Shown in pieces: positions 21,001 through 30,531 of a stretch of DNA of 64,000 nucleotides (position 1 is its first letter; each line of letters begins with the position of its first letter). The notes under the pieces were generated by a model. It had not been told where the DNA came from. It worked only from the letters and a program-made list of their open reading frames with translations, and ran no database searches. Both the position numbers and the translations under genes were made by a program. The stretch comes from Latrodectus hesperus (Eukaryota > Arthropoda > Arachnida > Araneae > Theridiidae). The stretch spans positions 61,728,779 to 61,792,778 of the forward strand of contig CM075862.1 of NCBI GenBank assembly GCA_037975125.1, given 5' to 3'.

Positions 21001-24000
21001 ATCCATGTTGAATCTTTAAATTTCTGGGTTGGGGTTTGTGGTGCCTCCAGAAAATATCTCTTATTCTTATTACTGTTTCATATAAAATAACAGCTTACTT
21101 GCATATCAGTGTTACAATAGGTTTATTTTTTGTCAAAAGTAACATTGCATCAATTGTCGTGAATTTATAGCACTGGTTATTCAGTGAAGTCCTGATTCTG
21201 TAAGGTCTTTCACTTTTTGGAAACATTTTCGTACTACAAAAAAAGATTATTTTATCTTCTTTAAATCTTCTATTTCTACATCTTTAAGGTTTTCATTTAT
21301 GTAAAAAAAAAAAAAAAAAAGTAGATCATTTATGTGAAAAAGGATTATGAGAGATTATCAATTATGTCAAAGTTATTATTTAAATTAAAAAGGACAATTT
21401 ATATCTAAAAAGTTAATTTTTTGACACATAATAGATTTTTTCATGATATTAAAAAAATGGACTGTATGTGTAAAACTGATATTTTAGTAATTTTTGTAAG
21501 TATTATTAAAAATTTATAAAAGTTAGCTGATAAAGACATCTTACTTTGTGATATAGTTACAAATCTCTTCAATGAAGTGCTCTGCCTGAAATTTGTAATT
21601 GATACTGTTTACATATTGAAGTAGTGTGTAAAATAAATGCTGAGTAGTTTTTTTTTTATTTTTTAACTGGTGTGGATGAAAATGTTAGCATTTGTTATTT
21701 AGTTTGTTATTCATCCAAAAGTAGATGGATTAGTTGATAGTGTGTGTGAAAGATTTTGGCTAATTTGCTCTTTGAAACACTTTTTATTTGCTTGTTCAAC
21801 TAATTGTCTCATCTGAAAGAAGGTTTCTAGACACAAGCTCATTTTGTTTTTGTTTATGTCCCTCTGCTAATGATCAAAATCAGGCAGAAGGTGAGCAGGT
21901 TGAAGATCAGGATCTTAAAATTGCATTCATCTCAAATATAATGAACTCAAATATAACCATTTAATAATAAATAAGAATCATTGCACATTAAATTGCATAT
22001 GCACATTACCTATCAAAATAATTCATTCTTTTGCAGTGCTTGTTTGGCCAACCCAGTAATGAAAGATATTTGATTAGACATAAGTATATACACATTATAT
22101 ACTTTTTGTCTTGAAAGGTTTTATAGTTTCATTCTCAGCTTTTATTGTTTCACACTATTGTTTCTAATGCAATGGTTAAATAAATCTATTGTTTTATCTG
22201 TGTGTTATCTTTTTGAAATATCAGTTTATAATCACTACTAGTTCAACAGATTCAGTTCATTTTGTTAATAAATAAAATCTTTTTCTATTCAATGTTTTAA
22301 TTTTTGAATTTATTTGAAAACTTTAAATTCATTGTGATTTAATTACTTAAAATCCTGAACCTTAAAGCAGAATTTGGTATTATTTCCAATAGCTTAATTA
22401 TTGTACTTTTGAACAATATTTAACATAATAAATTATGAATAAATGTTCTTAATGCATGTATGTATATATATATATATATATATCATAATTCATTATCACT
22501 TTTACTATAATCTAAATTGTTTGTTCTAATTCTATTGAGATATTCTGAACATTTTAGAAGTTTATTAGATTACTAAATACACATATACTTTTGTAATTAT
22601 CAAAAAAATAATTTCAGAATTTTTTCATGCATAATTAATTTCATAAATTCAAACATGACTTTTTTTTCAATGAAAATTCTTTGAGAAATTACCTGTGCTA
22701 TAGAACTCAAAAAACGTAAATCAGCAAAAAAAGTGGGTTTTTAAAAGTTTAAAAATTTAAATAAATATGGCAACACATATTCTTATAAATAAAAATGTTT
22801 TTTATTTTTTGTTAAGGAAAATAATCCTTGTAAATTTCATTGGAACTTAAAGTAGTAACATTGAAAATGGAATTTTTTTATTAATTTATTATAGAGTTAT
22901 AAAATAAAAATTATACTGTGACCGAATGTATATATTTTAATGAAATTTAAACTAATACTGTGATTGATATAAATTATAAGTTAATCACAGTTTAATATAA
23001 ATAAGAAATATTTCACTTAATTAATTATGATGTATTATATAAAATTCAAAATAAATTACTTTGTAAAGAACACTGAATGCTTATTTTTGATGAAAGCTTT
23101 TATATCTTCTAAAATTTTTAAAAACGTGTTTTGCTGAGAAAATTACAATTTTTGAGAAACTTTTTTTCCACAGTTTTGGGAAACCTAAACCTTTGCCAGA
23201 AAGAGTTCAAAGAATTATTTCTGAAGTAAGTTTACATTTGTGTCTTTTTTACTATAATTTTAGTTTGTTTTTGTGAAAAAGTCATAAATTGCTTGAAATT
23301 AAATTTTCTACATAAATTCAAAATTTCTCAACTTTCTACATAACTTAAATATTATTATTTGTGATTAAATAGTTTTAACAAAGAAAATATGATGTTAATA
23401 ATTATTTTACTATAATGTTAATATGTTTATGATTAGAAACAGTTATACAATACAAGATGATTACTATCTTGAATTAATAACTCCTGTAAATTCTCTCTTA
23501 ATCAATCTTTTTTCATTTGTTAATCAATGATATAACTTTCTGGTGTTAAAAAAATTTCAAATCTATTATATAAGATAAGACTATTTTGTAAGTTGTTTTT
23601 TCATAGTTTACAATGATTTTCATATCAAATTAATTTTTAAACTTTGTTATTTATTGGAAGTATATTAGTGCAAGCAAAATTCTTTAAGAAGCTTTTTTAA
23701 CTTCAGGGTATCTTATATTATCTTTTGATTTTAAAATAGTGGAAAAAAATTATTTTTGTTTATTATAATTTAAATTTTCTATTTCATATTATCGTCAAAG
23801 TTTAGGCATTGTCCTCACATATCGTTAATATCTTAGCCATATTCTTGATATTGGGCTTCAAATGTATAGCTAAAATTTAGTAATATCATATTTTAATAAA
23901 TCTTGAAGAGTTTTTCAAATTAGATAATGATTTACAACCACATTCTAACTAGAACATAGACTTTAATTTTGTTTCGTTATGCATTTTTTTGGCAGTTAAT

Positions 24001-25757
24001 TTGACACAAGATCTTTTATATGCACAAGTGAGTAATAATCTTTGAAAGCTAACTGTTCTAGCTAACTTTGAAAGAAACTGTTCATAATCTCATAATTATC
24101 TTGCTTAAATTATTCATTCATTTCAATAATAATTGATACTTTTGAAAATGATTACAAATATTAAAACTTTTTGCTTTATAAACTTTTAACTTTATAAATT
24201 ATTCATCAATCTTTATTAAGTAATTTTTATCAATGGTTCATCAAACTGTTATTTTGGTACTGTTTTTTTAGAAACATTTGCATGTATGAATTGTATTTTA
24301 AATGTTTTTGCAAAAATATATTAAAACCTTTTTTTTAATTTTAATTTCTTTATAAAATTGATTTTCATCATATTCAAATTTTTACAAAGAATGTTTTTTA
24401 GTCCTTATTAAACAATAATTCGATCAAAGAAAAATGTGAATTTGATCACTTGAATAAACATACTACTTGTAAAGTTAAAAGTACTATCTATGGAAGTGAT
24501 CAAAATTTAGGATCAAAATGACATTTTTTGTTAAATGTCTTGAAATTTAATTGTTATAGGTGCTTTAATGCACTAATTTATGTTTTGCTTTCTTTAATGT
24601 ACCATTAAGTGATCTATTGAAAATTTAAAACGCATTTCCTGATTTTTATCAGTTTAATGTTTGTTGTTTTCAGCTTTCATTAAATTTACTGTGATACTTT
24701 ACCACATTTCTTCATGTAAACTTTAATTACTAATCTATATCATATACCAAATTTTAGAGTAAAATTTTAAAAATTTTAATCCTGGTATGGTTCAAAACAT
24801 TTCATAGTTAAGATATTGCAACTTATAAAAGGGCGTGATTGATTTGTTAGTGTATTATGTGTAGATTTGTAAAGTAAAAATATTTTGAGGATAGTACTCA
24901 GTTTCATCTTTTTGTAGCCATTTTTCTGTATTAAAGATATAAATTATATTTAATTAGTAATTTTTTTGACTTTATAAATTATTATATTAGTTTTTATTTA
25001 TATAAATTTATTTGGAATTTAGGTCCTTAATGATTGCAACCTGAATGATGAAGATAAGAAAAAGCTTAAGTTTTTCAATGTAATAGGAGAAGATTTATTT
25101 CACATTGGTGGGATTAATTCACCATGGGGGGCAATGATTGGCATTCCATTTTATTATGATGATAAAATAAACTTTGGTAAATTACGTTTAAAAGGCCAAG
25201 ACTCAGTAGACTGGATTGTCGATGGTCCAGATCTATTAGAAGCTCTTTCTTTATCTGATAAAGCAATGAAATTTGGTGTAATGCGTGAAATTGTTTCTTG
25301 TAATATTTGGGAACAGCTTGATAATGCTGCAATTGCACCTTTTTGTATTCTTGTCCCAGCAGAATTTGCAAGAAGAATAAATAAGTATAGGGATGCATTT
25401 AACAAAGTAAGTTTTAAAAATAGGTTTGCACTTTATGTAATGTGTTGTGCAATGGGATTACTTTTATACAGATTAATCAAAGATCCATTGGAACATTTAT
25501 ATGCAAGAAAATATGACAAACTTGCTGCAGAGAAAGGAACAGGTTATCTTGAAGGTGGAATAGAATTTTATGAGAAATCTCTATCAAGAAACAAAGCACT
25601 TCGGAATATGCTTGGCAAAGCTGGTGAAAAGAAATTTGATAAGGATGGAAATGAAAATTACTTACTTTTAGCTCCAAAACTACCTGTAGCTAAAAGGTTA
25701 GAGTTGTTAAAAGAATTGCAGAAATCACAAGTTGTTTCTGCAAAAGATGTTGCTTAA
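10810..25757 (+). CDS. TMEM177: TMEM177, mitochondrial COX2-assembly membrane protein (join 10810-10961, 23174-23225, 25023-25757)
   Basis: In the family, TMEM177 is a mitochondrial inner-membrane protein that stabilises newly made cytochrome c oxidase subunit 2 and works with COX20. Here three exons of 152, 52 and 735 nt join in phase (GA|T, then phase 0) to give 312 codons. The human protein is about the same length. The diagnostic block is in the last exon: GGIEFYEK at about residues 246-253, followed by ALRNMLGKAGEKKFDKDGN, which matches the family's GGVEFYEK...LGK.GEK pattern. A hydrophobic N-terminal segment lies near residues 17-37 and a membrane segment near 204-220 (ALYVMCCAMGLLLYRL). 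A weaker hydrophobic stretch (AAIAPFCILVPAEFA) lies near 170-184. The start ATG has G at -3 and G at +4. All splice sites are GT-AG. No break is seen. Confidence 0.93.
10962..11148 (+). other. start of the 12.2-kb TMEM177 intron
   Basis: The intron runs 10962-23173. This first part is plain AT-rich sequence with an inverted pair around 11083-11119 (TGTAATGTAAATTTTTAACATGTTATTTACATTATACA). Nothing in it is coding. Confidence 0.5.
11357..11412. repeat. (AT)n microsatellite with one phase slip
   Basis: About 56 bp of alternating AT, with a one-base phase break at 11400/11401. Confidence 0.95.
11430..11500 (-). mobile_element. tRNA-derived SINE remnant
   Basis: Read on the minus strand the block contains GGCAGCCCAGTGGTTACAC, which looks like a pol III box A and D-arm. 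It is followed by CTTTCTCGGCTGACTCGAAATTC, which resembles a decayed box B (GGTTCGAATTC). The head differs from that of the 63.6-kb SINE, so this may be a different tRNA-SINE family. It sits inside the possible element at 11149-11971. Confidence 0.5.
11970..12022. repeat. (AT)n microsatellite
   Basis: About 53 bp of alternating AT immediately to the right of the GGCAGGT end of the possible element. Confidence 0.95.
12023..13769 (+). other. TMEM177 intron, no gene seen
   Basis: AT-rich intron. A 30-bp unit beginning CTGAATTATTTTATTAATT is duplicated in tandem at 13236-13290. No credible exon was found. Confidence 0.5.
13770..15215 (-). mobile_element. non-LTR retrotransposon reverse-transcriptase fossil
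   Basis: On the minus strand two open pieces (15048-14800 and 14754-14476) carry reverse-transcriptase blocks. The first has NYQCGF, TTAGQIYTIRQILEHTREF and FIDFKAAYDSI. The second has LLTFADDIDIIG, with the catalytic FADD at 14569-14580. Weak matches to the thumb and C-terminal region follow (near 14450-14340 and 13960-13770). Stops and frameshifts separate all the pieces, so it cannot make an active enzyme. No RNase H domain was seen. The clade is unresolved. It lies antisense to TMEM177. Confidence 0.85.
15216..18029 (+). other. TMEM177 intron, no gene seen
   Basis: AT-rich intron with a short (ATT)n run near 16465-16485 and a hairpin at 17070-17125. The 72-codon frame at 17788-18006 might be the decayed start of the Mutator-like fossil that follows, but I cannot align it. 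Confidence 0.45.
17070..17125. repeat. 24-bp-arm hairpin with one mismatch
   Basis: The arm TATAGATTCATTTTATGC followed by TTTTAA pairs with TTAAAAGCATAAAATAAATC followed by TATA across an 8-nt loop, with one mismatch. It may be a tiny MITE or an intronic stem. Confidence 0.75.
18030..19620 (+). mobile_element. Mutator-like transposase fossil
   Basis: Protein-like pieces in all three plus frames follow the order of a family annotated in arthropods as Mutator-like transposase. Near 18200-18300 there is a segment with LVEESVFGLASNETLKC and KNC. Then come the zinc-finger-like KVCRLCKKDDGENHVCEK (about 18629-18690), NGDSKGYETIKDMY (about 18778-18820), ECIGYIQKCIDSRLRK and GGQGKLTD. The last block, with FVELQTFKLGVYMSVIQFN and LLSVLTAVGVHPGEYTCEGF, is in the open frame at 19235-19453. 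A basic tail near 19480-19540 follows. Stops and frameshifts are numerous. The element is dead and sense-oriented in the TMEM177 intron. The family assignment is from memory. Confidence 0.75.
19621..20129 (+). other. TMEM177 intron between two transposon fossils
   Basis: AT-rich, with no coding signal. Short palindromes such as CTAGATAACAATCTATAG occur near 19909-19926. Confidence 0.5.
20130..21240 (-). mobile_element. LINE fossil with RNase H domain
   Basis: On the minus strand, from high to low coordinate, there is a decayed linker (SCDFITLNDSMELYCSD near 20920-20870). Next is an RNase H start, SYTNGSYSDESLNAGGSVFCDF, then [16 protein letters not shown] (open frame 20852-20607). After that come SDSKAIQVIAFDAPSTS, SGHCGIDRNEQANLLA and SDWPRPQLL. 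The order YTDGS-type, DGEI, SDSKA, GHCG..NEQA is that of RNase H in I/Jockey-type LINEs. Frameshifts and stops break it. It is antisense to TMEM177. Confidence 0.82.
21241..23173 (+). other. end of the 12.2-kb TMEM177 intron
   Basis: No gene is seen. It contains an A18 run at 21303-21320 flanked by the 10-mer TCATTTATGT on both sides, and a short (AT)n at 22463-22483. Confidence 0.5.
23174..23225 (+). CDS. TMEM177: TMEM177 coding exon 2 (52 nt)
   Basis: A polypyrimidine acceptor TTTTTTTCCACAG precedes 23174, and the donor GAA|GTAAGT follows 23225. It completes codon 51 (Asp) and encodes FGKPKPLPERVQRIISE, ending in phase 0. The phase fits both neighbours exactly, which is the main support for such a short exon. 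Confidence 0.88.
23226..25022 (+). other. last TMEM177 intron (1.8 kb)
   Basis: AT-rich with no repeat or coding fragment that I can recognise. It is bounded by GTAAGT and TTTAG. Confidence 0.6.
25023..25757 (+). CDS. TMEM177: TMEM177 terminal coding exon
   Basis: The acceptor TGGAATTTAG is at 25022 and the stop TAA at 25755-25757. It encodes residues 69-312: a soluble segment, the internal membrane segment, and the conserved GGIEFYEK and LGKAGEKKF block near the C-terminus. An internal ATG at 25134 gives a shorter 207-codon frame, but the upstream residues continue the family alignment, so 25134 is not the start. Confidence 0.95.
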   Translation, partial: VLNDCNLNDEDKKKLKFFNVIGEDLFHIGGINSPWGAMIGIPFYYDDKINFGKLRLKGQDSVDWIVDGPDLLEALSLSDKAMKFGVMREIVSCNIWEQLDNAAIAPFCILVPAEFARRINKYRDAFNKVSFKNRFALYVMCCAMGLLLYRLIKDPLEHLYARKYDKLAAEKGTGYLEGGIEFYEKSLSRNKALRNMLGKAGEKKFDKDGNENYLLLAPKLPVAKRLELLKELQKSQVVSAKDVA

Positions 25758-25959
25758 ATGGCTAGCAAGTTAGTGCAAGAAAATTAATTATGTATTGTTT
25801 AGATAACTTCTAATTTGATGATTAATAATTAAATAACTAATTTTTTAACTTAGGATTTATTCAATTGAAGCATCAAATCTATATTTATGGCAATTATAAT
25901 TGAAAATTCTAGAGTCAATTTTGTGCATTCATTCATCTATAATTTTCTTTCTTAATATT

Positions 25960-26082
25960 AATAAATAGAATACTTTTTTAAAATACACAAATTATTTCAT
26001 CTTGCCATTGTTCATTAGATTATTAATAATTTTCCAATTTTGAATTTTGCTTTATTTATAAATTCAAAAATACTTAAATAAA
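25960..26082 (+). terminator. TMEM177 polyadenylation signals
   Basis: AATAAA occurs at 25960-25965 and again at 26077-26082, about 200 and 320 nt after the stop. Either could serve as the 3'-end signal. The cleavage site is not determined. Confidence 0.5.
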
Positions 26083-28510
26083 ATACTTTGCTTCTTAAAA
26101 ATATATAAATTTTGCTTTTATTTTTCAGTTTGTAGAGTCTAAGAAATTCTGAAAAAACATACTCTTATTTTTAAAGTAATGACAATGATTTTTCTTTCAA
26201 AAACATTTTTATTCTCTATATCTAGCACAATAGTCTTACAGTGATAGATTTTATAAATGTAGAAAAAGCATACATTTTTTATAAAAATGCTATATTTTTT
26301 CAATTTATTCAGCATGAAAAAATAGCAATAAAAACTTAAGAATTCCATTGGATGACAATTAAAAAAATTAGGAGTAATGCATCTTTCTATTTTTTCTTAT
26401 AAATTTAGATCGTAATACTGAAACAAATGAGCATATTTAATAATTTTTAAATTTAGTTTCTTTTTATTAAATAAAAATTGAGAGTGATTGTCATTGATTT
26501 TGATATGAAATAACCATATCAATGATTTTTTTTTCAAAACTCATAAAATTATTTAATGTTATGACAATTTCTAATGGTATGTTTTTTTTGGCATAGCTAT
26601 TACATTATAAAACATACATTTGAATGTTATTGCTCTGTTTTATTGGGTTCACCCGCTTTCTAATTTTCATTATAATTAATCATGCTAGAATTTCATAAGA
26701 AGTAAAATTTCTTTTCAAAAAGTATACATTTAATGAAATATTTTAAGTTCAAACTTATAGAAAACATTTATTAGTTAAATGATCATTTAATGAATGCATT
26801 TGTAAAGATTCTCTGATTTATAGCAATGGCAAAATAGTTGATTTTTAATAATGTGTGAATTCTTAAAAATTTCAATTCTTGTTACAGCTTTGATTTCATA
26901 ATTGGAAAGTAATTTTATGAATGTTTTGAACACTTTATCCATATAAAATTCCTAGCACAGTTGACTTATGAATTAGCTTCCCGATATAAACTATTGGTTT
27001 CTGCTGTTATCTTAAGTGCTTTTGAATGATTTATTCTTATAATTGTCAATTAAAAATTTTTTTATACAAAAGCTAGTACATATATTGGATATTTAAAAAT
27101 TTGTGATATCATATGTCTGGTATACTTTTTTCATATATTTTGTTTATTAAGAATTTGGCAAGTTTTAACATGCATTTTGATAATGATTTCTACTTATAAA
27201 AAATATGTGTAATCAATAAGTGAGAAATTGTTTTATAGCATTAACATTTTTTTTATGAATAAAAGAAAAATATTTAAAGCTCTTGCAACTTTAATATGAA
27301 AATTTTATACTCATACATCTTAACAATTCATCATAGCTTCTGAAGTTCTGTGGAATATGTTTGTTAAGAATTTCAATTCCTATTTGCACCTAAGCATACA
27401 TTTAATTTAAATAGAATACCCTCATTACAAACTTCAAAATGTTTCCTGCTGTGTTTGAAAAATGAATTTTCGTCAACAAAGACATCACTAAGCATCTATT
27501 TAAGTAAAGATTCAAATACCTAAATTCGACAAGTTTCAAGTTTAAAAGTAGAATGATACAAAGGTCAAAACATACATTTTACAAAATAAGGTTTCAGAAT
27601 TGCAGGACTAATAAATATGAAAAGAATTTTTACGTTAAATATTTTGAACACATTGATTTTTTGTGCAGTTTCAGCAAAGTGGAAAAACATTCTCTAGTTG
27701 AGACATTATTCAACACATTAACTTCATAAGAAATTGTAACAAGAAATTAACACAATATTCTGCATTCCCACTCTTATAGTTGTCTAGTTCACATTACTAC
27801 CAATATCATGAAAACAATTTAAACTGTAGTAAACAAAGCATTCTGATATAGGATCATGGGGCACTTCACATCACATTGGAAAGACTTGGGTTCTTCATTG
27901 GTAATCTATTAAAGTTTTTCATCTCTTATTTTACATCTATCTGAAAAAAAAATTATGAATTTATTGAAAATCCAATAGCAATAAATGCTTAAAATAATAA
28001 TTATGGAGCCAAAATGCCAAAAATATTAAAAGATTTTTCTTTTTATACAAGGCTATTAACTATGAAATTAATGTATGCATACAAATCTGATAAATATTAA
28101 ATTTTTTGTCATACTTTCTGAAACAATTTTGAAGTATACTCTTCTTAAAACCATTTACTATGATTTTTTATATATACAATAAGCATTTAGTAAGGTGGCT
28201 ATTAAAGATAAAATTTTACATGTAAGACGTTTTACATAGAATTTAAAAGAAATAACTAGAAGTAAAGTTACATAAGGATTATTTTACATAATTATGTATA
28301 CATGTGTGTTGCACACAAGAATATTATACTGTATATTAACTAAAGTTCCTTAGCATTCCCTTAATTTTGGAATCACAACTGCTTTATTCACAAAAGTAGC
28401 TATGTGTTACTGTATAAAAGCACTTAGCATGCCACCTAATGGAAAACAGATTTGGCATTCCTTTAAAACGGCATGAAATATAAAATTACAAATCTGTTGA
28501 GCAAAATCGA
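26083..28510. other. convergent intergenic region
   Basis: This lies between the 3' ends of TMEM177 (+) and the phosphatase gene (-). It is AT-rich with no coding fragment or mobile element I can name. Part of it is probably 3' UTR of either gene. Confidence 0.5.
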
Positions 28511-28516
28511 TTTATT
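28511..28516 (-). terminator. possible phosphatase polyadenylation signal
   Basis: The minus strand reads AATAAA about 270 nt after the predicted stop. Another AATAAA (28786-28781) overlaps the stop codon itself and is too close to the coding end to be the likely signal. Confidence 0.4.
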
Positions 28517-28781
28517 ATAAATTTAAATTGTACTAAACTGATTTGGTAGTGTAATATAAAAATACATCTTATGGACGCTAAGAACGGTTAAATCTGCATT
28601 TTTTTCTGATTTTCTACATTTCAACATACATTTAACTTGAATGTAAAGAGAATGGTCATGTTTTGGGCAAAACAACACTTCAATATGAAGCAGCAAGAAT
28701 TGCATTATTGTGCTGATTATTTTTATGAGCAGAGTAGACAATATAAATGTCTTGTAAAATTGTGTCATATCAATTCTACTT

Positions 28782-28930
28782 TTATTTAATATTTAAATTT
28801 CTTGGGGTTGTAGACTGTTGAGGCTCATGATCATAGAACGAGTTTCCAAACCTGAGTAATGGTATAGTTTTACAGTACAATGAATATAACTGTGCCTCAA
28901 CAGGTTTTACTGGATGAGAATACACAGCAG
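28782..28930 (-). CDS. phosphatase exon 11, C-terminal tail and stop
   Basis: 149 nt including the TAA stop (28784-28782). The acceptor CCATACATGCAG leaves CT, which joins the G of exon 10 to make Ala. The frame then stays open for 48 residues beginning [20 protein letters not shown]. Composition and codon use look coding. I know no homologue of this tail, so the call rests on phase, an open frame and a plausible, pyrimidine-poor acceptor. Confidence 0.65.
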
Positions 28931-30202
28931 CTGCATGTATGGTGCAATTTATAAAGAATCAGTAATCCAACAACTATTCTTGGCATATATAGGTGTGGAT
29001 GAACGAAATCTGCTTTTTATGGAGAACATGCCATTGTTTAAACCCTAGGAAACTATTTTCAAAATGTCATTGTGCCTGCTATCAAGATATCTCCAGAAGT
29101 AGTATTTCAAAGTAATTTAAGAACCAAATAACTGGATATGGAGTGTTAAAAATTGGCCTTTACATTCAGCTGACTGGACTTCTTTTTGTAGTGATAGTTG
29201 AAGCAGTGGTATACATAATCCCTCCAGTAACATTGTAGAAATTTGAAGCCTGTTTTATGGACACTTGTGCCAAAGTGTCACACTCTATGATTCAAAATGT
29301 GGCACTCAAACCATGATTCAAATTTACATTACAGATGAACATCTCATAAGACGATATATTATCATAATTATTTTTCTTTCAAACCGTTTTCTTACATCAT
29401 AGTATAATAAATAATGAAAAAGACAAATGCACAATAAAACCCATTCTATTCTTTGCATTTAATATCCACAAGGTGTCTTTAGGTTAAATTGATGGTCTAT
29501 GACTTTGCAACCCACATTTTCCTCTATTTCATTGCATTTTGAAGATAATAAATATGGAATACAAACTCCGTATTTTTACCAAATGGTACCCTAGGTGATT
29601 TTATTCAAACAATATAAATATAGCAGTAGACTTCAGTAGTTAACAGAATGGCAAGGGATTTTAGATAACATACTGTATGATGGAGACACTGAACATGTTG
29701 CAGTTAGCATTTAAAACATATTTTTGTCACATGTTCACAAATTTTTATATCAGCATTTACTTTTTATTAATATATATCATTTGTATTTGTATATCATTTA
29801 AATTATGTTCATTAAAATTTTGCAAAAAACTTACATTAATTTATTTGGAAAACAAATTCAAATTAAATTTAAAATAAGAAAAAAGCATCTATGATGAAAA
29901 ATGGCATTTCTTTCATAATTGTTCAGCTCTTGTAAAATAAGTGATATTTGATTGCTTATTTAAACAAAATTAAAGATGTATTGAAAGAGTATAAAAGTCT
30001 TCAGTTAGTCCAGCAATTTTATCTTAATATTGCTGAAACTCAAAGAATGTGCTTCATGAGAAACACTTCCATACTTATGATTCATTAACATACTTTTTAC
30101 TATCTTTTATTAAATAATTGAATAAATAAATTATTAAATAATGAATTGTTAGTATTAATTTAATTTTAATGATATTAACTAAAGCAAATAAATTTTATAC
30201 TG

Positions 30203-30286
<84 letters not shown>

Positions 30287-30478
30287 CAATGTTATATTCA
30301 CAATATTTTAGAATTAATAAAACATTTATGCAAATTCAATAGCTTAAATCAATGTTAAACCTTAATAAGTTTAAAAAAACTTATTTATTTTTTTATTAAA
30401 CAAATGTGCATAATTAACTACTAAATATATAAAAATACTCTAATTAACTATAGACATTTTCTTTGCAGTAAACAATTT

Positions 30479-30531
<53 letters not shown>

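Noticed and set aside
21293..21335. A18 run flanked by TCATTTATGT on both sides, resembling an insertion with target duplication
   Set aside because: Only about 23 bases lie between the repeats and the nearby LINE fossil runs the other way, so slippage or chance is more likely.
25114..25677. Minus-strand frames opposite TMEM177
   Set aside because: They are shadows of the real terminal exon and have no family signal or splice context.
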